Source: Citrifermentans bremense (GTDB taxonomy: Bacteria; Desulfobacterota; Desulfuromonadia; Geobacterales; Geobacteraceae). From it: a DNA stretch of 64,000 nucleotides. The notes under the pieces were generated by a model. It was not told the origin of the DNA. It saw only the letters and a list, made by a program, of their open reading frames with translations, and made no database searches. Below are positions 43,610-52,453 of the stretch, piece after piece; position 1 is the first letter of the stretch; every line of letters starts with the position of its first letter. The translations under genes were made by a program, and so were the position numbers. The stretch is taken from positions 2,210,001-2,274,000 of the forward strand of contig NZ_AP023213.1 in the NCBI RefSeq assembly GCF_014218275.1, given 5' to 3'.

Positions 43610-44284
43610 ATGGAAAGATACCAGACGCAGCAAAGAACAATCACTATCGCCCAGGAGGGCGTCATGAGGGGAGTCTACGGGTGGATGGGGGGCGGCCTCG
43701 CGCTCACCGCCCTGGTCTCGCTCATGACCGCTTCTTCTCCGGCGCTGCTTCAGGCCATCCTCGGCAACCGGATCCTCTTCTACGCTCTGGTGTTCGGCGA
43801 ACTGGGGCTGGTCATCGCCATAAGCGGCGCCATCAACAGGATCAGCGCCACCACGGCCAGCGCTCTTTTCCTGGTCTACGCCGCGGTGAACGGGCTCACC
43901 ATGTCGAGCATCTTCGTGGCCTACACCTCGACCTCCATCGCCTCCACCTTCCTGATCACCTCGGGGATGTTCTTCGCCATGAGCCTGTACGGCTACCTCA
44001 CCCGCAGCGACCTCTCCTCCTGGGGGAGCTTCCTTTTCATGGGGCTTGTCGGGGTGGTGATCGCCTCCTTGGTGAACATCTTCTTGCAAAGCTCCATGCT
44101 CTCCTGGGTCATGAGCGTCTGCGGCGTGATCGTTTTCACCGGCCTCACCGCGTACGACACGCAGAAGATCAAGCAGATGGGGAACGCCGGGCGCAAGGGG
44201 GCGGTGCTTGGCGCGCTCACCCTCTACCTCGACTTCATCAACATGTTCCTCTCTTTGCTGAGGCTTTTCGGCGACCGCCGTTAA
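43610..44284 (+). CDS. Bax inhibitor-1/YccA family membrane protein
   Basis: A 224-residue integral membrane protein with about seven hydrophobic helices, of the BI-1 (TMBIM, YccA/YbhL) family. Family hallmarks are GWMGGGLALTALVSL in the first helix, SSIFVAYTSTSIASTF in the middle, YDTQKIKQM with the conserved Asp in the penultimate part, and GALTLYLDFINMFLSLLRLFG at the end. Bacterial members include proton-sensitive calcium leak channels and YccA, which modulates FtsH. GGAGA lies four to five bases before the ATG. An in-frame extension to 43562 has no SD. A bidirectional terminator follows. Confidence 0.92.
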   Translation: MERYQTQQRTITIAQEGVMRGVYGWMGGGLALTALVSLMTASSPALLQAILGNRILFYALVFGELGLVIAISGAINRISATTASALFLVYAAVNGLTMSSIFVAYTSTSIASTFLITSGMFFAMSLYGYLTRSDLSSWGSFLFMGLVGVVIASLVNIFLQSSMLSWVMSVCGVIVFTGLTAYDTQKIKQMGNAGRKGAVLGALTLYLDFINMFLSLLRLFGDRR

Positions 44285-44303
44285 GCGCCTGGGCGCCGAA
44301 ACG

Positions 44304-44348
44304 AAAAGAGCCCGTGATCGCTAGTCGCGACCCGGGCTCTTTTTTTTC
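44304..44348. terminator. bidirectional intrinsic terminator
   Basis: Stem AGAGCCCG (44307-44314) and CGGGCTCT (44333-44340) followed by a T7 run on the plus strand, with an A run on the left that gives a T run on the minus strand. It serves both the BI-1 gene and the convergent CvfB-like gene. Confidence 0.85.
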
Positions 44349-44364
44349 GCAGGGCAGGGGAGGG

Positions 44365-45189
44365 TCAGCGCAGACGTATCCCCTCCGGGGAGATCTCGAT
44401 CACCCCTTCCTTGTACAGGTTCCCGATCACGGTCTTGAAGCTCTTCTTGCTCATCCCGAACATCTCGGAAATAAGCTGCGGGGATGACTTGTCGCCCACG
44501 GGTAGAAAGCCCCCCCTCTCGCTCAGCACCCGCAGCACGCTCTCCCGGCCGCCGTGGAGATCCTTCCCCCCGTCTTTTCTGAGCGTCACGTCGATCTTGC
44601 CGTCGGGCCTGATTTTTTTGACGAACCCCCTGGCGCTGGCGCCCACCTCGAAGCTGCCGTACAGCTCGCTCTTGAACAACAGCCCGTCGTAACGGCCGTT
44701 GATGATGACCTTGGCCCCCAACTCTCCGAACTGGTAGAAGGTGAGCATTACCTCTTCTCCCTCCTTCAGTTCGATGCGGGACTTCTCCAGGAACTTCGAA
44801 AGCTTTGCCGACGCGGCGATGCGGTCGGAGCGGTCCAGGTAAACCCGCACCAGGTGCCGCTCCCCTTTGTTCATCGGCTTTGGCTGTTCGCTAAAAGGTA
44901 CCAGCAGGTCCTTTTCCAACCCCCAATCCAGAAACGCGCCCACGTTGGTGACGTCCTTCACTTCCAGCACCGCGAACTCTCCCACCTGCGCCTTGGGGGT
45001 CAAGGTGGTGGCCAGCAGTCTGTCCTCGGAGTCCAGGTAGACGAATACCTTTACATGTTCTCCCGGGTGCAGCCCCTCCGGGACGTACTTGGTCGGCATC
45101 AGGATGTCCCCCAACTCCGAAACCAGGAAGGCGCCGATGGCGCTGATTTTCTTCACCTCAAGCCTGTTGTATTTACCTATTTCCAGCAT
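44365..45189 (-). CDS. S1-type RNA-binding protein, CvfB family
   Basis: A 274-residue protein of the CvfB/YitL family, which carries tandem S1 RNA-binding folds and a C-terminal winged-helix. The start MLEIGKYNRLEVKK is typical. S1-like repeats have GAFLVSELGDILMP, GAFLDWGLEKDLLVPFSEQ and ARGFVKKIRPDGKIDVTL. The C-terminus, QLISEMFGMSKKSFKTVIGNLYKEGVIEIS in outline, is the winged helix. I chose the ATG at 45189 because it matches the family N-terminus; GGAG lies ten bases upstream, and an ATG at 45210 is possible. Family members affect RNA or protein regulation in Staphylococcus; the role here is unknown. Confidence 0.9.
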   Translation of the reverse strand: MLEIGKYNRLEVKKISAIGAFLVSELGDILMPTKYVPEGLHPGEHVKVFVYLDSEDRLLATTLTPKAQVGEFAVLEVKDVTNVGAFLDWGLEKDLLVPFSEQPKPMNKGERHLVRVYLDRSDRIAASAKLSKFLEKSRIELKEGEEVMLTFYQFGELGAKVIINGRYDGLLFKSELYGSFEVGASARGFVKKIRPDGKIDVTLRKDGGKDLHGGRESVLRVLSERGGFLPVGDKSSPQLISEMFGMSKKSFKTVIGNLYKEGVIEISPEGIRLR

Positions 45190-45528
45190 CTGGTTGGCGC
45201 TCCATTTCATGTTGCGGCGCACCGTAACATTACAAAATACTATTTTATTTTTAAACAAATATTCCGATTACTATAGCAGATCCGGCTACAAAGCCCGACA
45301 GGTTTTTTCCTCTAACCGCTGAAGGGTGTGGCAATCGAGATTACTCGTTCAAAAATAGCTGCTTAGCTGCCGTTCATTCGGGTCCGGCCGCTGTTTTTTC
45401 ATCTGGACAGGCGGCAGGAATCCATATTAAGGTGTCATGTTTACCCTCTTGTCGCCGCTCATGACCGCGTCTCCCTCGGCAAAGGGTGGCTCAATCACCA
45501 TAACTCCGGTTGATTCCCTGGAGGCTGT
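45190..45528. other. gene-free stretch
   Basis: Divergent intergenic region, AT-rich next to the CvfB-like gene. It should hold promoters for both flanking genes. I saw no convincing riboswitch or repeat; a GGCAAAGGGTGG string at about 45478 is too short to support a c-di-GMP riboswitch. Confidence 0.4.
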
Positions 45529-48500
45529 TTGTTACCCATCAGTCTGAAAACCAAGATGACCGTCACCATCTCGCTGCTGATAGCGGGGCTGTTGTCCATT
45601 CTGGCTCTTTCCACCCAGATGTATCTTGTGGATCAGCTAAAGCAGTTGCTGTACACCCAGCAGTTCGACATGGTCTCGGCCCTGGCGGACCAGATCGACG
45701 ACAAGATACTTTCTTCCCAGACCGAGCTCGTTGCCACGGCCGGCACGCTCAGCAAAGGCGCGGTCAACGACCCGTCTGTCCTCAGATCGTTTTTCGACGA
45801 CCGGCCCGATACGCTGGCGATGTTCGACAACGGCCTGTTCCTTTTCTCCAGCGACGGGGTGCTCATCTCAGGCAACCCGGCGGAGCCCACCCTCCTCGGT
45901 AGGAACTACCTGCAACGCGACTATCTGAAAAGCACGCTCGCCACCGGGAAGCCGCAGATATCGGAACCTTTCATCTCTTCGCAGCCGCACCACCACCCGA
46001 TCATCATGTTCACCGCCCCCATCTTCGGCGGCAACGGGCAAATTACCGCCATCCTCACCGGGAGCATCGACCTCACCAAGAACAACTTTCTGACCAGGAT
46101 CGGCAGCGTGGTCCTGGGCGACGAAGGTTATTTGTACCTCTACAACAGGGACCGGACGATGATCGTCCATCCCGACCGCAGCCGGATCTTCCGCAGGGAC
46201 GTTCCGGTTGGCGCCAACATCCTCTTCGACAAGGCGATAGCCGGGTTCGAGGGGACCGGTGAGACGGTGAATTCCAGAAAGCTGCAGGTGATCAGCTCCT
46301 TCAAGAGGTTGAAGTCGACCGGCTGGATCCTCGCCTCCAACTTCCCCCAGAAGGAAGCCTACTCCCCCATCCATAAGGCGCGGAGCTACATACTTTTCGC
46401 ACTGGCCGTGGTGTTGCTCATCGCGATCCTGGTCGTCTGGCTCTCGATGAAGTTCCTCACCGCCCCGCTTCTGGCCTTCACGCAGCAGATCCGCTCCATG
46501 ACCGAGCACAAGGAGGTGGCCCAGCCCATCTGCGTCAGCGCCGGGGACGAGATCGGGGTTCTTTGCGACGCCTTCAACCAGCTGCTGAAAGAGGTTGAGG
46601 CGCAGAAAGGCGAGTTGAAGAGGCAGCTTGACTTCTCCAGGATACTCATCGACATCATCCCCATACCGGTCTACTACAAGGACGCCCAGGGGAGGTACCT
46701 TGGGTGCAATCAGGCCTTCCTCGATTTCAACGGCCACACCCGCGAAGAGCTCATGGGCAAGACCGTCCACGACGTGGTCCCCACGCACCTGGCCGAGAAG
46801 TACCACCAGTCCGACCAGGAACTCTTCGCTGCAGCGGGAGTTCAGGTTTTCGAGGCGAAGGCGCTGCGCGGCAACCTCACCCAGCGTGACGTCATGTTTT
46901 TCAAGACCACCTTCCCCGACAGAGACGGGAGCCCCGGTGGGATACTCGGCGCCATGCTGGACATAACCGAACACAAGCAGGCCGAGGAAGCCCTGCAGGC
47001 ACAGAAGGAGTTCGCCGAAAACCTGGTGATGATGTCCACCGTGCCGACCTTCGTTCTCGACCACAGTCATCGCGTCATCATCTGGAACTCCGCCCTGGAG
47101 GTTCTGACCGGCATAAAGGCCGCAGATGTGCTAGGCCTGGAGAACTGCTGGAAGATCTTTTACGACAGCGAGAGGCCGCTTTTGGCGGACCTGATCCTGG
47201 ACGATGCGCTCGACGACCTCACCAAGTATTACAGCCGCAGTCAGCGTTCTCCCCTGATCGACGGAGGGATCCAGGCAGAGGGGTGGTACCGGGATCCGGC
47301 TGGAGAGGGGCACTACATCGCCATCAGCGCTGCGCCCATCAGGGACCGTCACGGTTCGCTGGTCGGGGCCCTGCAGGTTATCGAGGACATCACGGAAAGA
47401 AAGCGCGCCCAGGATGCGCACGAAAAAACACGTCGGCAGCTGCAGCTGATCCTGGATGCAGCGGGCGAAGGGATCAACGGGGTCGACACCCAGGGGAGGA
47501 TCACCTTCGTCAACCCGGCGGCCGCCGAGATGGTCGGCTGGAGCCAGGAGGAACTGCTCGGCCGGAACCAGCATGAGCTGATGCACCACAGCCGTGAGGA
47601 CGGCTCCCCCTTCCAGGAACCGGAATGCGCAGTCGCCGCCGCCTGTCGCGAAGGACGCCCCTACAAGGGGAGCGACGAGCTTTTCTGGCGCAAGGACGGC
47701 ACCAGCTTCTACGCCGAATGCAACTGCAGCCCGATACGAGAGGACGGCGAACTGGTGGGCGCGGTGATTATCTACAAGGACATGACCGAGCGCAGGCAAG
47801 CGCAAGAACAATTGCTGAAGCTGTCCCAGGCGGTCATGCAGAGCCCGGTTTACATCATGATAACCGACACTAACGGCAATATCGAGTTCGTGAATCCGCG
47901 CTTTACCCAAGTGACCGGCTACGAAGCGGACGAAGTCATCGGCCGCAACCCGAAGCTGCTGCAAAGCGGCAAGACTTCGCCTGCGCTCTACCAGGGGCTC
48001 TGGGACACGATAACCTCCGGGCGGGTCTGGACCGGCGAGCTCTACAACCGGTACAAGAGCGGTGCGACGCACTGGGAGCACGCCACCATCTCCCCGATCA
48101 GAAACAGCGCCGGCGTCATAAGCCACTTCATGGCGTTCATGGAGAGCATCTCAGAGCGCAAGAAGCTCGAAGAGCAGTTGCGCCAGGCTCAGAAGATGGA
48201 GGCGATCGGCCAGCTTGCCGGCGGCGTCGCCCACGACTTCAACAACATATTGACCGTGATCATGGGGTTCGGGCAGCTGCTGCAGCACTCCCTGCCGTCA
48301 GGCGACCCGATGCTCGAGAACATGGAGCAGATCCTCGATGCCGCCGACCGGGCCACCCATCTGACCAGGAGCCTCCTTGCCTTCAGCCGCAAACAGGTTA
48401 TGCTGCTGCACCAGGTGGAATTGAGCGAGCTGGCGAGAAAGCACGTGAAGTTCCTGGTCCGTATCATCGGCGAGGACGTGACGCTCAAGACCTCATTCTG

Positions 48501-49314
48501 CGATGAAGAACTTATGGTGACGGCCGACAGCGGTCAAATCGAGCAGGTGCTGATGAACCTTGCCACCAATGCGCGGGACGCCATGCCCGGCGGCGGCGAG
48601 CTGACCATAAAGACCGAGGCGGTGCAGTTGGACAAGGAGTTCCACCGGCTGCACGGGTACGGCATGCCTGGCCGCTACGCGCTGCTTACCGTGACCGACA
48701 CGGGCACTGGGATGGATCCCGAGACCCAACAGAAGATCTTCGAGCCATTTTTCACCACCAAACTCCCGGGACGCGGGACAGGTCTCGGCCTCTCCATCGT
48801 TTACGGCATCATCAAGCAGCACGGGGGGTACGTCACCATCTTCAGCCAGCGCGGGTTCGGCACCACCTTCAGCATCTACCTCCCATTGAACGCCGCAAAG
48901 GCGCAGCCGGTAGAAAAAACGGCCGGCTTCGTCCCTGAAGGGGGGAGCGAGACCGTTCTGGTCGTCGAAGACGACGCCGCGGTCGGTCGCCTCGTCGAAT
49001 CGGTTCTGAAGAGATACGGGTACAACGTGATCCTGACAGAAAGCGGAGAGGAAGCGCTGGAGATCTACGAGTCGAGATGGCGCGACATAAAGCTCGCGCT
49101 TCTGGACGTGATCATGCCGAAGATGAATGGCAAACAGCTCTGTGAAAAGCTAAGAGAGCGCTCGCCGCAGCTGAAGGTACTCTTCTTGAGCGGATACACC
49201 GCCGACTTGATCCAGGACAAGGGGATCTCCATGGACGGTGTCGACATCATCCGCAAGCCTGCGAAACCCATAGAACTGGCCAGGAAGGTCCGCGAGATGC
49301 TCGACTCCCAGTAA
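45529..49314 (+). CDS. dCache-HAMP-multiPAS hybrid histidine kinase with C-terminal receiver
   Basis: A 1261-residue membrane kinase. A first transmembrane helix (about 9-30) and a periplasmic double Cache domain (about 35-280, with [20 protein letters not shown] and [18 protein letters not shown]) are followed by a second helix (285-308) and HAMP. About four PAS domains extend to residue 875. HisKA is [20 protein letters not shown], HATPase has [21 protein letters not shown], and the C-terminal receiver (about 1140-1258) has LVVEDD and phosphoacceptor Asp in [13 protein letters not shown]. The TTG start has GGAGG four bases upstream; the ATG at 45556 is an alternative. Extracellular small-molecule sensing, such as of organic acids, is the usual dCache role. 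Confidence 0.92.
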   Translation: MLPISLKTKMTVTISLLIAGLLSILALSTQMYLVDQLKQLLYTQQFDMVSALADQIDDKILSSQTELVATAGTLSKGAVNDPSVLRSFFDDRPDTLAMFDNGLFLFSSDGVLISGNPAEPTLLGRNYLQRDYLKSTLATGKPQISEPFISSQPHHHPIIMFTAPIFGGNGQITAILTGSIDLTKNNFLTRIGSVVLGDEGYLYLYNRDRTMIVHPDRSRIFRRDVPVGANILFDKAIAGFEGTGETVNSRKLQVISSFKRLKSTGWILASNFPQKEAYSPIHKARSYILFALAVVLLIAILVVWLSMKFLTAPLLAFTQQIRSMTEHKEVAQPICVSAGDEIGVLCDAFNQLLKEVEAQKGELKRQLDFSRILIDIIPIPVYYKDAQGRYLGCNQAFLDFNGHTREELMGKTVHDVVPTHLAEKYHQSDQELFAAAGVQVFEAKALRGNLTQRDVMFFKTTFPDRDGSPGGILGAMLDITEHKQAEEALQAQKEFAENLVMMSTVPTFVLDHSHRVIIWNSALEVLTGIKAADVLGLENCWKIFYDSERPLLADLILDDALDDLTKYYSRSQRSPLIDGGIQAEGWYRDPAGEGHYIAISAAPIRDRHGSLVGALQVIEDITERKRAQDAHEKTRRQLQLILDAAGEGINGVDTQGRITFVNPAAAEMVGWSQEELLGRNQHELMHHSREDGSPFQEPECAVAAACREGRPYKGSDELFWRKDGTSFYAECNCSPIREDGELVGAVIIYKDMTERRQAQEQLLKLSQAVMQSPVYIMITDTNGNIEFVNPRFTQVTGYEADEVIGRNPKLLQSGKTSPALYQGLWDTITSGRVWTGELYNRYKSGATHWEHATISPIRNSAGVISHFMAFMESISERKKLEEQLRQAQKMEAIGQLAGGVAHDFNNILTVIMGFGQLLQHSLPSGDPMLENMEQILDAADRATHLTRSLLAFSRKQVMLLHQVELSELARKHVKFLVRIIGEDVTLKTSFCDEELMVTADSGQIEQVLMNLATNARDAMPGGGELTIKTEAVQLDKEFHRLHGYGMPGRYALLTVTDTGTGMDPETQQKIFEPFFTTKLPGRGTGLGLSIVYGIIKQHGGYVTIFSQRGFGTTFSIYLPLNAAKAQPVEKTAGFVPEGGSETVLVVEDDAAVGRLVESVLKRYGYNVILTESGEEALEIYESRWRDIKLALLDVIMPKMNGKQLCEKLRERSPQLKVLFLSGYTADLIQDKGISMDGVDIIRKPAKPIELARKVREMLDSQ

Positions 49315-49514
49315 AGCGGCATTGCCCCCCCGCTCGTTCCCGCATAAAAAGAGGGGAGGGGGGCTCATTCTGTAGAACAGGAAAGTTTGCTAGCGCGGCA
49401 GCAGTTGCACCGCAACCCGCTCCCCCCCCCTCTTCCACGCATTGAAAAAGGGGAGGGGAGTGTCTTTTGTTGCTTGTTCTTCTTTTAATTCAATCACTTA
49501 CAAGGAGGTCCGCC

Positions 49515-50234
49515 ATGCTGATAGAGACTATGACCATGGAGGAGTTTTCCCGGGGGCTCTCGGTCAGCAAGACCGTCTATATTCCTTTCGGTTCCGTCGA
49601 AGAACATGGCAGCCACTTGCCATTATCCACCGATACCATCGAGGCCTACGAGGTCGGCAAGCGCGCAGCCGAAAGAATTCCGCTTTTTGTCGCGCCGCCG
49701 ATTCATTATGGATCCTGCCGTTCGACCTCGTGCCATCCAGGGACCATATCGATCAGCACGGCGACCTTGAAGTCGCTGCTCAAGGATATTGTGCGGTCAC
49801 TGCACTCGCATGGGCTCATGAATTTCATAGCGCTCACCGGTCATGCCGGCGGCTCGCACAAGATGGCGTTGCAGGACGCCGGCGAGGAACTGATACGCGA
49901 ACTGCCGATGATCAACATGGCAGTCGTCACCGAATACGATCTGGCCAAGGAGGCTGGCGCCGGGATCATCGAGACCCGCGGTGATGCCCATGCCGGCGAG
50001 ATCGAGACCTCGCGGATCATGCATTCACATCCGCACCTGGTCAAAGGGCTTGCCGAAGCGGAGTACCCGTCGTTTCCCACCGGCATACTGGTTCGTGACA
50101 AGCGGAGCTTTTGGCCTGGCGGAGTATGGGGGGATCCCGGCAAGGCGACCGCGAAAAAAGGGCGGTTGCTCGAATCATTGGTCGCCGACAAGGTCGTAGA
50201 ACTGGTAGAGGCGCTGGAGAGCCGGCGCTGGTAA
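49515..50234 (+). CDS. creatininase-family amidohydrolase
   Basis: A 239-residue metal-dependent hydrolase of the creatininase family. Metal ligands are visible in GSVEEHGSHLPLSTD (Glu, His, Asp), LTGHAGG (His) and GDAHAGEIETS (Glu). The family includes creatinine amidohydrolase, formamide hydrolases of riboflavin/F420 synthesis, and the MftE peptidase; the substrate cannot be chosen from sequence, and no mycofactocin genes are near. AAGGAGG lies before the ATG at 49515, making this start certain over the longer frame to 49467. A terminator follows. It is the last gene before the less GC-rich block. Confidence 0.9.
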   Translation: MLIETMTMEEFSRGLSVSKTVYIPFGSVEEHGSHLPLSTDTIEAYEVGKRAAERIPLFVAPPIHYGSCRSTSCHPGTISISTATLKSLLKDIVRSLHSHGLMNFIALTGHAGGSHKMALQDAGEELIRELPMINMAVVTEYDLAKEAGAGIIETRGDAHAGEIETSRIMHSHPHLVKGLAEAEYPSFPTGILVRDKRSFWPGGVWGDPGKATAKKGRLLESLVADKVVELVEALESRRW

Positions 50235-50287
50235 AAGTGCCCAAAAAAGCGGCTTCCAAATTTGCCGTTTAAAGGGACTTTTTGCAT

Positions 50288-50317
50288 GGGTGCAGGGGTA
50301 GGCCTGCACCCGTTTTT
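50288..50317 (+). terminator. intrinsic terminator after creatininase gene
   Basis: A nine-base perfect stem (GGGTGCAGG/CCTGCACCC) with a six-base loop, followed by GTTTTTGG, 53 bases past the stop. Confidence 0.85.
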
Positions 50318-50542
50318 GGTAAAAAGGCAATAGAAGCGGTTTTACACAATAGGTGGCTCGCAACGGACCGGTCTTTCGGAAAAGAAGGAACGGCAAGAGC
50401 AAGAGGAAGGGTTTGAAGTCAGGCCGGTCAGGTGTCGACGCCATTGGGCCGCATTCTGACAACACGCGCGAACCAGACCAGGGGCAGTGAAACTTTTTCA
50501 AACCAAAGAGAGCGGCGTGTCACGCCGTGCTATATAATAGGA

Positions 50543-50589
50543 GCTGTCATCCGGAGAGGGTGATAACCGGATGACAGCGAAGAGCCCTC
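50543..50589 (+). ncRNA. possible structured RNA: 12-bp stem with H-type pseudoknot
   Basis: A perfect 12-bp stem (50543-50554 with 50567-50578) encloses a 12-base loop. The loop contains GAGGG (50556-50560), complementary to CCCTC at 50585-50589, so an H-type pseudoknot can form. A TATAAT box at 50533-50538 would place a transcript start at about the base of the stem, but no good -35 box is present. No gene lies downstream on the same strand, so a small RNA, a recombination site or a relic is as likely as a riboswitch. I do not recognise it as a known class. Confidence 0.35.
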
Positions 50590-50969
50590 CAGCGAAACGA
50601 TCCTGCCACGAATCCCTTCGAACGCGAAATGCATCTTGCCCCCCTCAGAACTGCGCGAACCCAGATAGCCAACTTGACATAATATATCTTATGGGACGTT
50701 ACTAATACCTATCGCCGCCCCCTTGCTCCCACGCACTTGGCGGAAGTAAAATACCTGCTAGCGCTGAAGTAAAAAGGCGACAATAAGTAAAGGCCACCCC
50801 GTTGGCACCTAATATTGCGGAGCCCCCATTACCTGCGAAGCGCAGGCTTTGCCTAGACCTCGTTTCCTTGAAAATACAACTGAGTACACACCCACAAATT
50901 TGTTGCTCCCTTTACCTTGGCCAAACTGATACCGCGTTATCTACCGTCGTCATCGCTCGACTGACTTGA

Positions 50970-52178
50970 TCACCTCGGCAACCGGTTGTATGCCTCATCG
51001 GGCACCGGCTCAAGCCATTCGGTGGAACCGCCCTCTGCGGGGACTTCTACTGCCACATGGGAGAACCAACTATCCTTTGCCGCTCCATGCCAGTGCTTGG
51101 TTTCTGGTGCGATATTGACCACGTCGCCGGCGCGGAGATCCCTCGCGGCTTTTCCCCATTCCTGATACCAGCCGCGTCCGCCAGTGACGAGCAAAATCTG
51201 TCCTCCCTTGTGATGGATATGCCAGAAATTTCGGCAACCTGGCTCAAAGGTAACATTGCCTATGAACACCCTTTCCGTCGACAGCATCTTAAGATAGCTT
51301 GTGCCGGTAAAGTATTTGGCATATTTTTCGTTCTTCTCTCCGACGGGGAAAATACCGCCATTGCGAAGGTCACTGTGTTGCTGACTCATGTTCTTCTCCT
51401 TTTGGAGGTTCGCAGTAGCCTCGACGTTATCCATGGCAGGGCGGTCTCCAACCGGTACTTGCTTACTGGACGCCAAAACCTGGTCTAAAACGACTCCAGC
51501 GTTCTCCGCAACCTTCGGGCCGCACTTTGTGCTCAGAACACCAATAAGATCCCGCAACTGCTCGGGGGACAGACCGTTGTGCAGAGCTATGGACAAATGC
51601 CCCTGCAATTGCGGATTGACGCCCTCGATATTGGCCAGAGCCGCTACGGTTGCCAATTCTCGATCTTGCCAATTCAGCACGTCGCGCTGAAAGATGTCGC
51701 CGAAGAGGTGGGCCTTCAAGAAATGGTCGATTGCCGGGGCAAAGTCAAAAATCGGGCCGGTCACAGGTTGTCCGACTAGCCTGGTCTGGTTTTCGGCGCC
51801 GAATTCAAGGCTAGTTCGGCTTGTCGGCAGAGGGCTTGCTCCCCTCCCCTTCTCGTCCCTAATACCTTCTTTTTCTCGCTCGCTTATGAGAGTCATGAAT
51901 GTGCCAATGCCGTTAAGGCTTCGGGGAAAGCCTGCATAGGCGTAAAGCTGAACCAGGATTTCCTTGATCTCACTCACGGTAAGACCGGCATCGAGGCCAT
52001 CACATAGTGCCACTCTTAGCTTGTCGAGATCTCCGTTGGCAGTGAAAGCGGCGATGGGGATGATTGCCCGCTGTTTCACATTTAGATGATTTTGCATGGT
52101 CTGCGCCTCCGATATAGCAGTGATCAACATCGCGATACAAGCGGATGCCAGGATAAGAAGTGGTCTCATGTCCCTCAT
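50970..52178 (-). CDS. exported carboxymuconolactone decarboxylase-like/cupin fusion protein
   Basis: A 402-residue protein with a signal peptide (MRPLLILASACIAMLITAISEA region), two AhpD/CMD-like helical domains (about 30-125 and 145-245), and a C-terminal cupin (about 264-402) with metal-binding HIHHKGGQILLVTGGRG and the second motif region APETKHWHGAAKD. CMD and cupin proteins of this kind are often separate neighbouring genes. At the junction a strong SD (AAGGAG) precedes an in-frame ATG (51389), so the cupin could also be made alone. The first CMD lacks an obvious CxxC pair, so thiol peroxidase activity is unlikely. The start's SD (GAGGAG) lies inside a sequence repeated at 57138. Confidence 0.87.
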   Translation of the reverse strand: MRDMRPLLILASACIAMLITAISEAQTMQNHLNVKQRAIIPIAAFTANGDLDKLRVALCDGLDAGLTVSEIKEILVQLYAYAGFPRSLNGIGTFMTLISEREKEGIRDEKGRGASPLPTSRTSLEFGAENQTRLVGQPVTGPIFDFAPAIDHFLKAHLFGDIFQRDVLNWQDRELATVAALANIEGVNPQLQGHLSIALHNGLSPEQLRDLIGVLSTKCGPKVAENAGVVLDQVLASSKQVPVGDRPAMDNVEATANLQKEKNMSQQHSDLRNGGIFPVGEKNEKYAKYFTGTSYLKMLSTERVFIGNVTFEPGCRNFWHIHHKGGQILLVTGGRGWYQEWGKAARDLRAGDVVNIAPETKHWHGAAKDSWFSHVAVEVPAEGGSTEWLEPVPDEAYNRLPR

Positions 52179-52180
52179 TT

Positions 52181-52247
52181 ACTCCTCAGCGGCCCGGGGG
52201 GCTCTCGTTTCCAGTTAGCGCCCCACCCTCTTCTGCAGGTGGGCAGG
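52181..52247. repeat. 67-base imperfect repeat, copy 1 (AKR 3' end relic)
   Basis: This stretch matches 57138-57205, with an identical 20-base core and small differences elsewhere. At 57173 the sequence is the coding 3' end of an intact aldo-keto reductase plus downstream sequence. Here it has no gene attached, so it is a relic copy left by recombination or duplication. Confidence 0.8.
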
Positions 52248-52426
52248 GTCCCAGCCGGCGGCTTTTTAAGCGAATCCTGAAAAAGGGAGACAACAATGTC
52301 CTTACTTGATGCCAGCCTCAAGGGATTTCGAAGCTGGCCCTTCGCCAATTAGTTCCCTGAAAGTCATGGTACGGAGAGCCAAACGACTGATTCGAAGCCC
52401 ACTACGACCGAGATGTGTGATTGCAT
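52215..52426 (-). pseudogene. aldo-keto reductase relic (5' and 3' fragments)
   Basis: Read on the minus strand, an ATG at 52426 with AAGGAG upstream begins an AKR N-terminus, but a one-base loss in about codon 3 shifts the frame. In the shifted frame the sequence reads THLGRSGLRISRLALRTMTF and ends at SLEAGIK with a stop at 52302. After about 50 unrelated bases, the last 11 codons of an AKR ([10 protein letters not shown] and TAA at 52215) remain. The 5' fragment is of a different AKR subfamily from the gene at 57173, whereas the 3' fragment matches that gene. The relic lies between the MFS gene and the CMD-cupin gene in the same orientation, so an operon member has been lost by deletion. 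Confidence 0.8.
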
Positions 52427-52453
52427 GACAGCTCTCCTTGAAAGTGGTGTGAC

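Larger units (their letters stand above)
50235..50969. other. 735-base gene-free boundary region
   Basis: No credible coding sequence is present. It contains the terminator of the creatininase gene (50288-50317), a strong stem-loop with pseudoknot potential (50543-50589) behind a TATAAT-like box, and a small hairpin CCTGCG-AAG-CGCAGG near 50833. Base composition changes across it from GC-rich to mixed, marking the left edge of the putatively acquired block. Confidence 0.6.

Noticed and set aside
45470-45495. GGCAAAGGGTGG string as a c-di-GMP (GEMM) riboswitch upstream of the hybrid kinase
   Set aside because: The conserved paired elements and tetraloop/receptor of GEMM are not present around it.
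50175-50501. A 108-codon minus-strand frame in the boundary region
   Set aside because: It crosses the creatininase terminator and 3' end, with no motif and no ribosome site.
50830-50850. CCTGCG-AAG-CGCAGG as a terminator or attachment site
   Set aside because: A six-base stem without a T run and without a second copy in the window is too weak.
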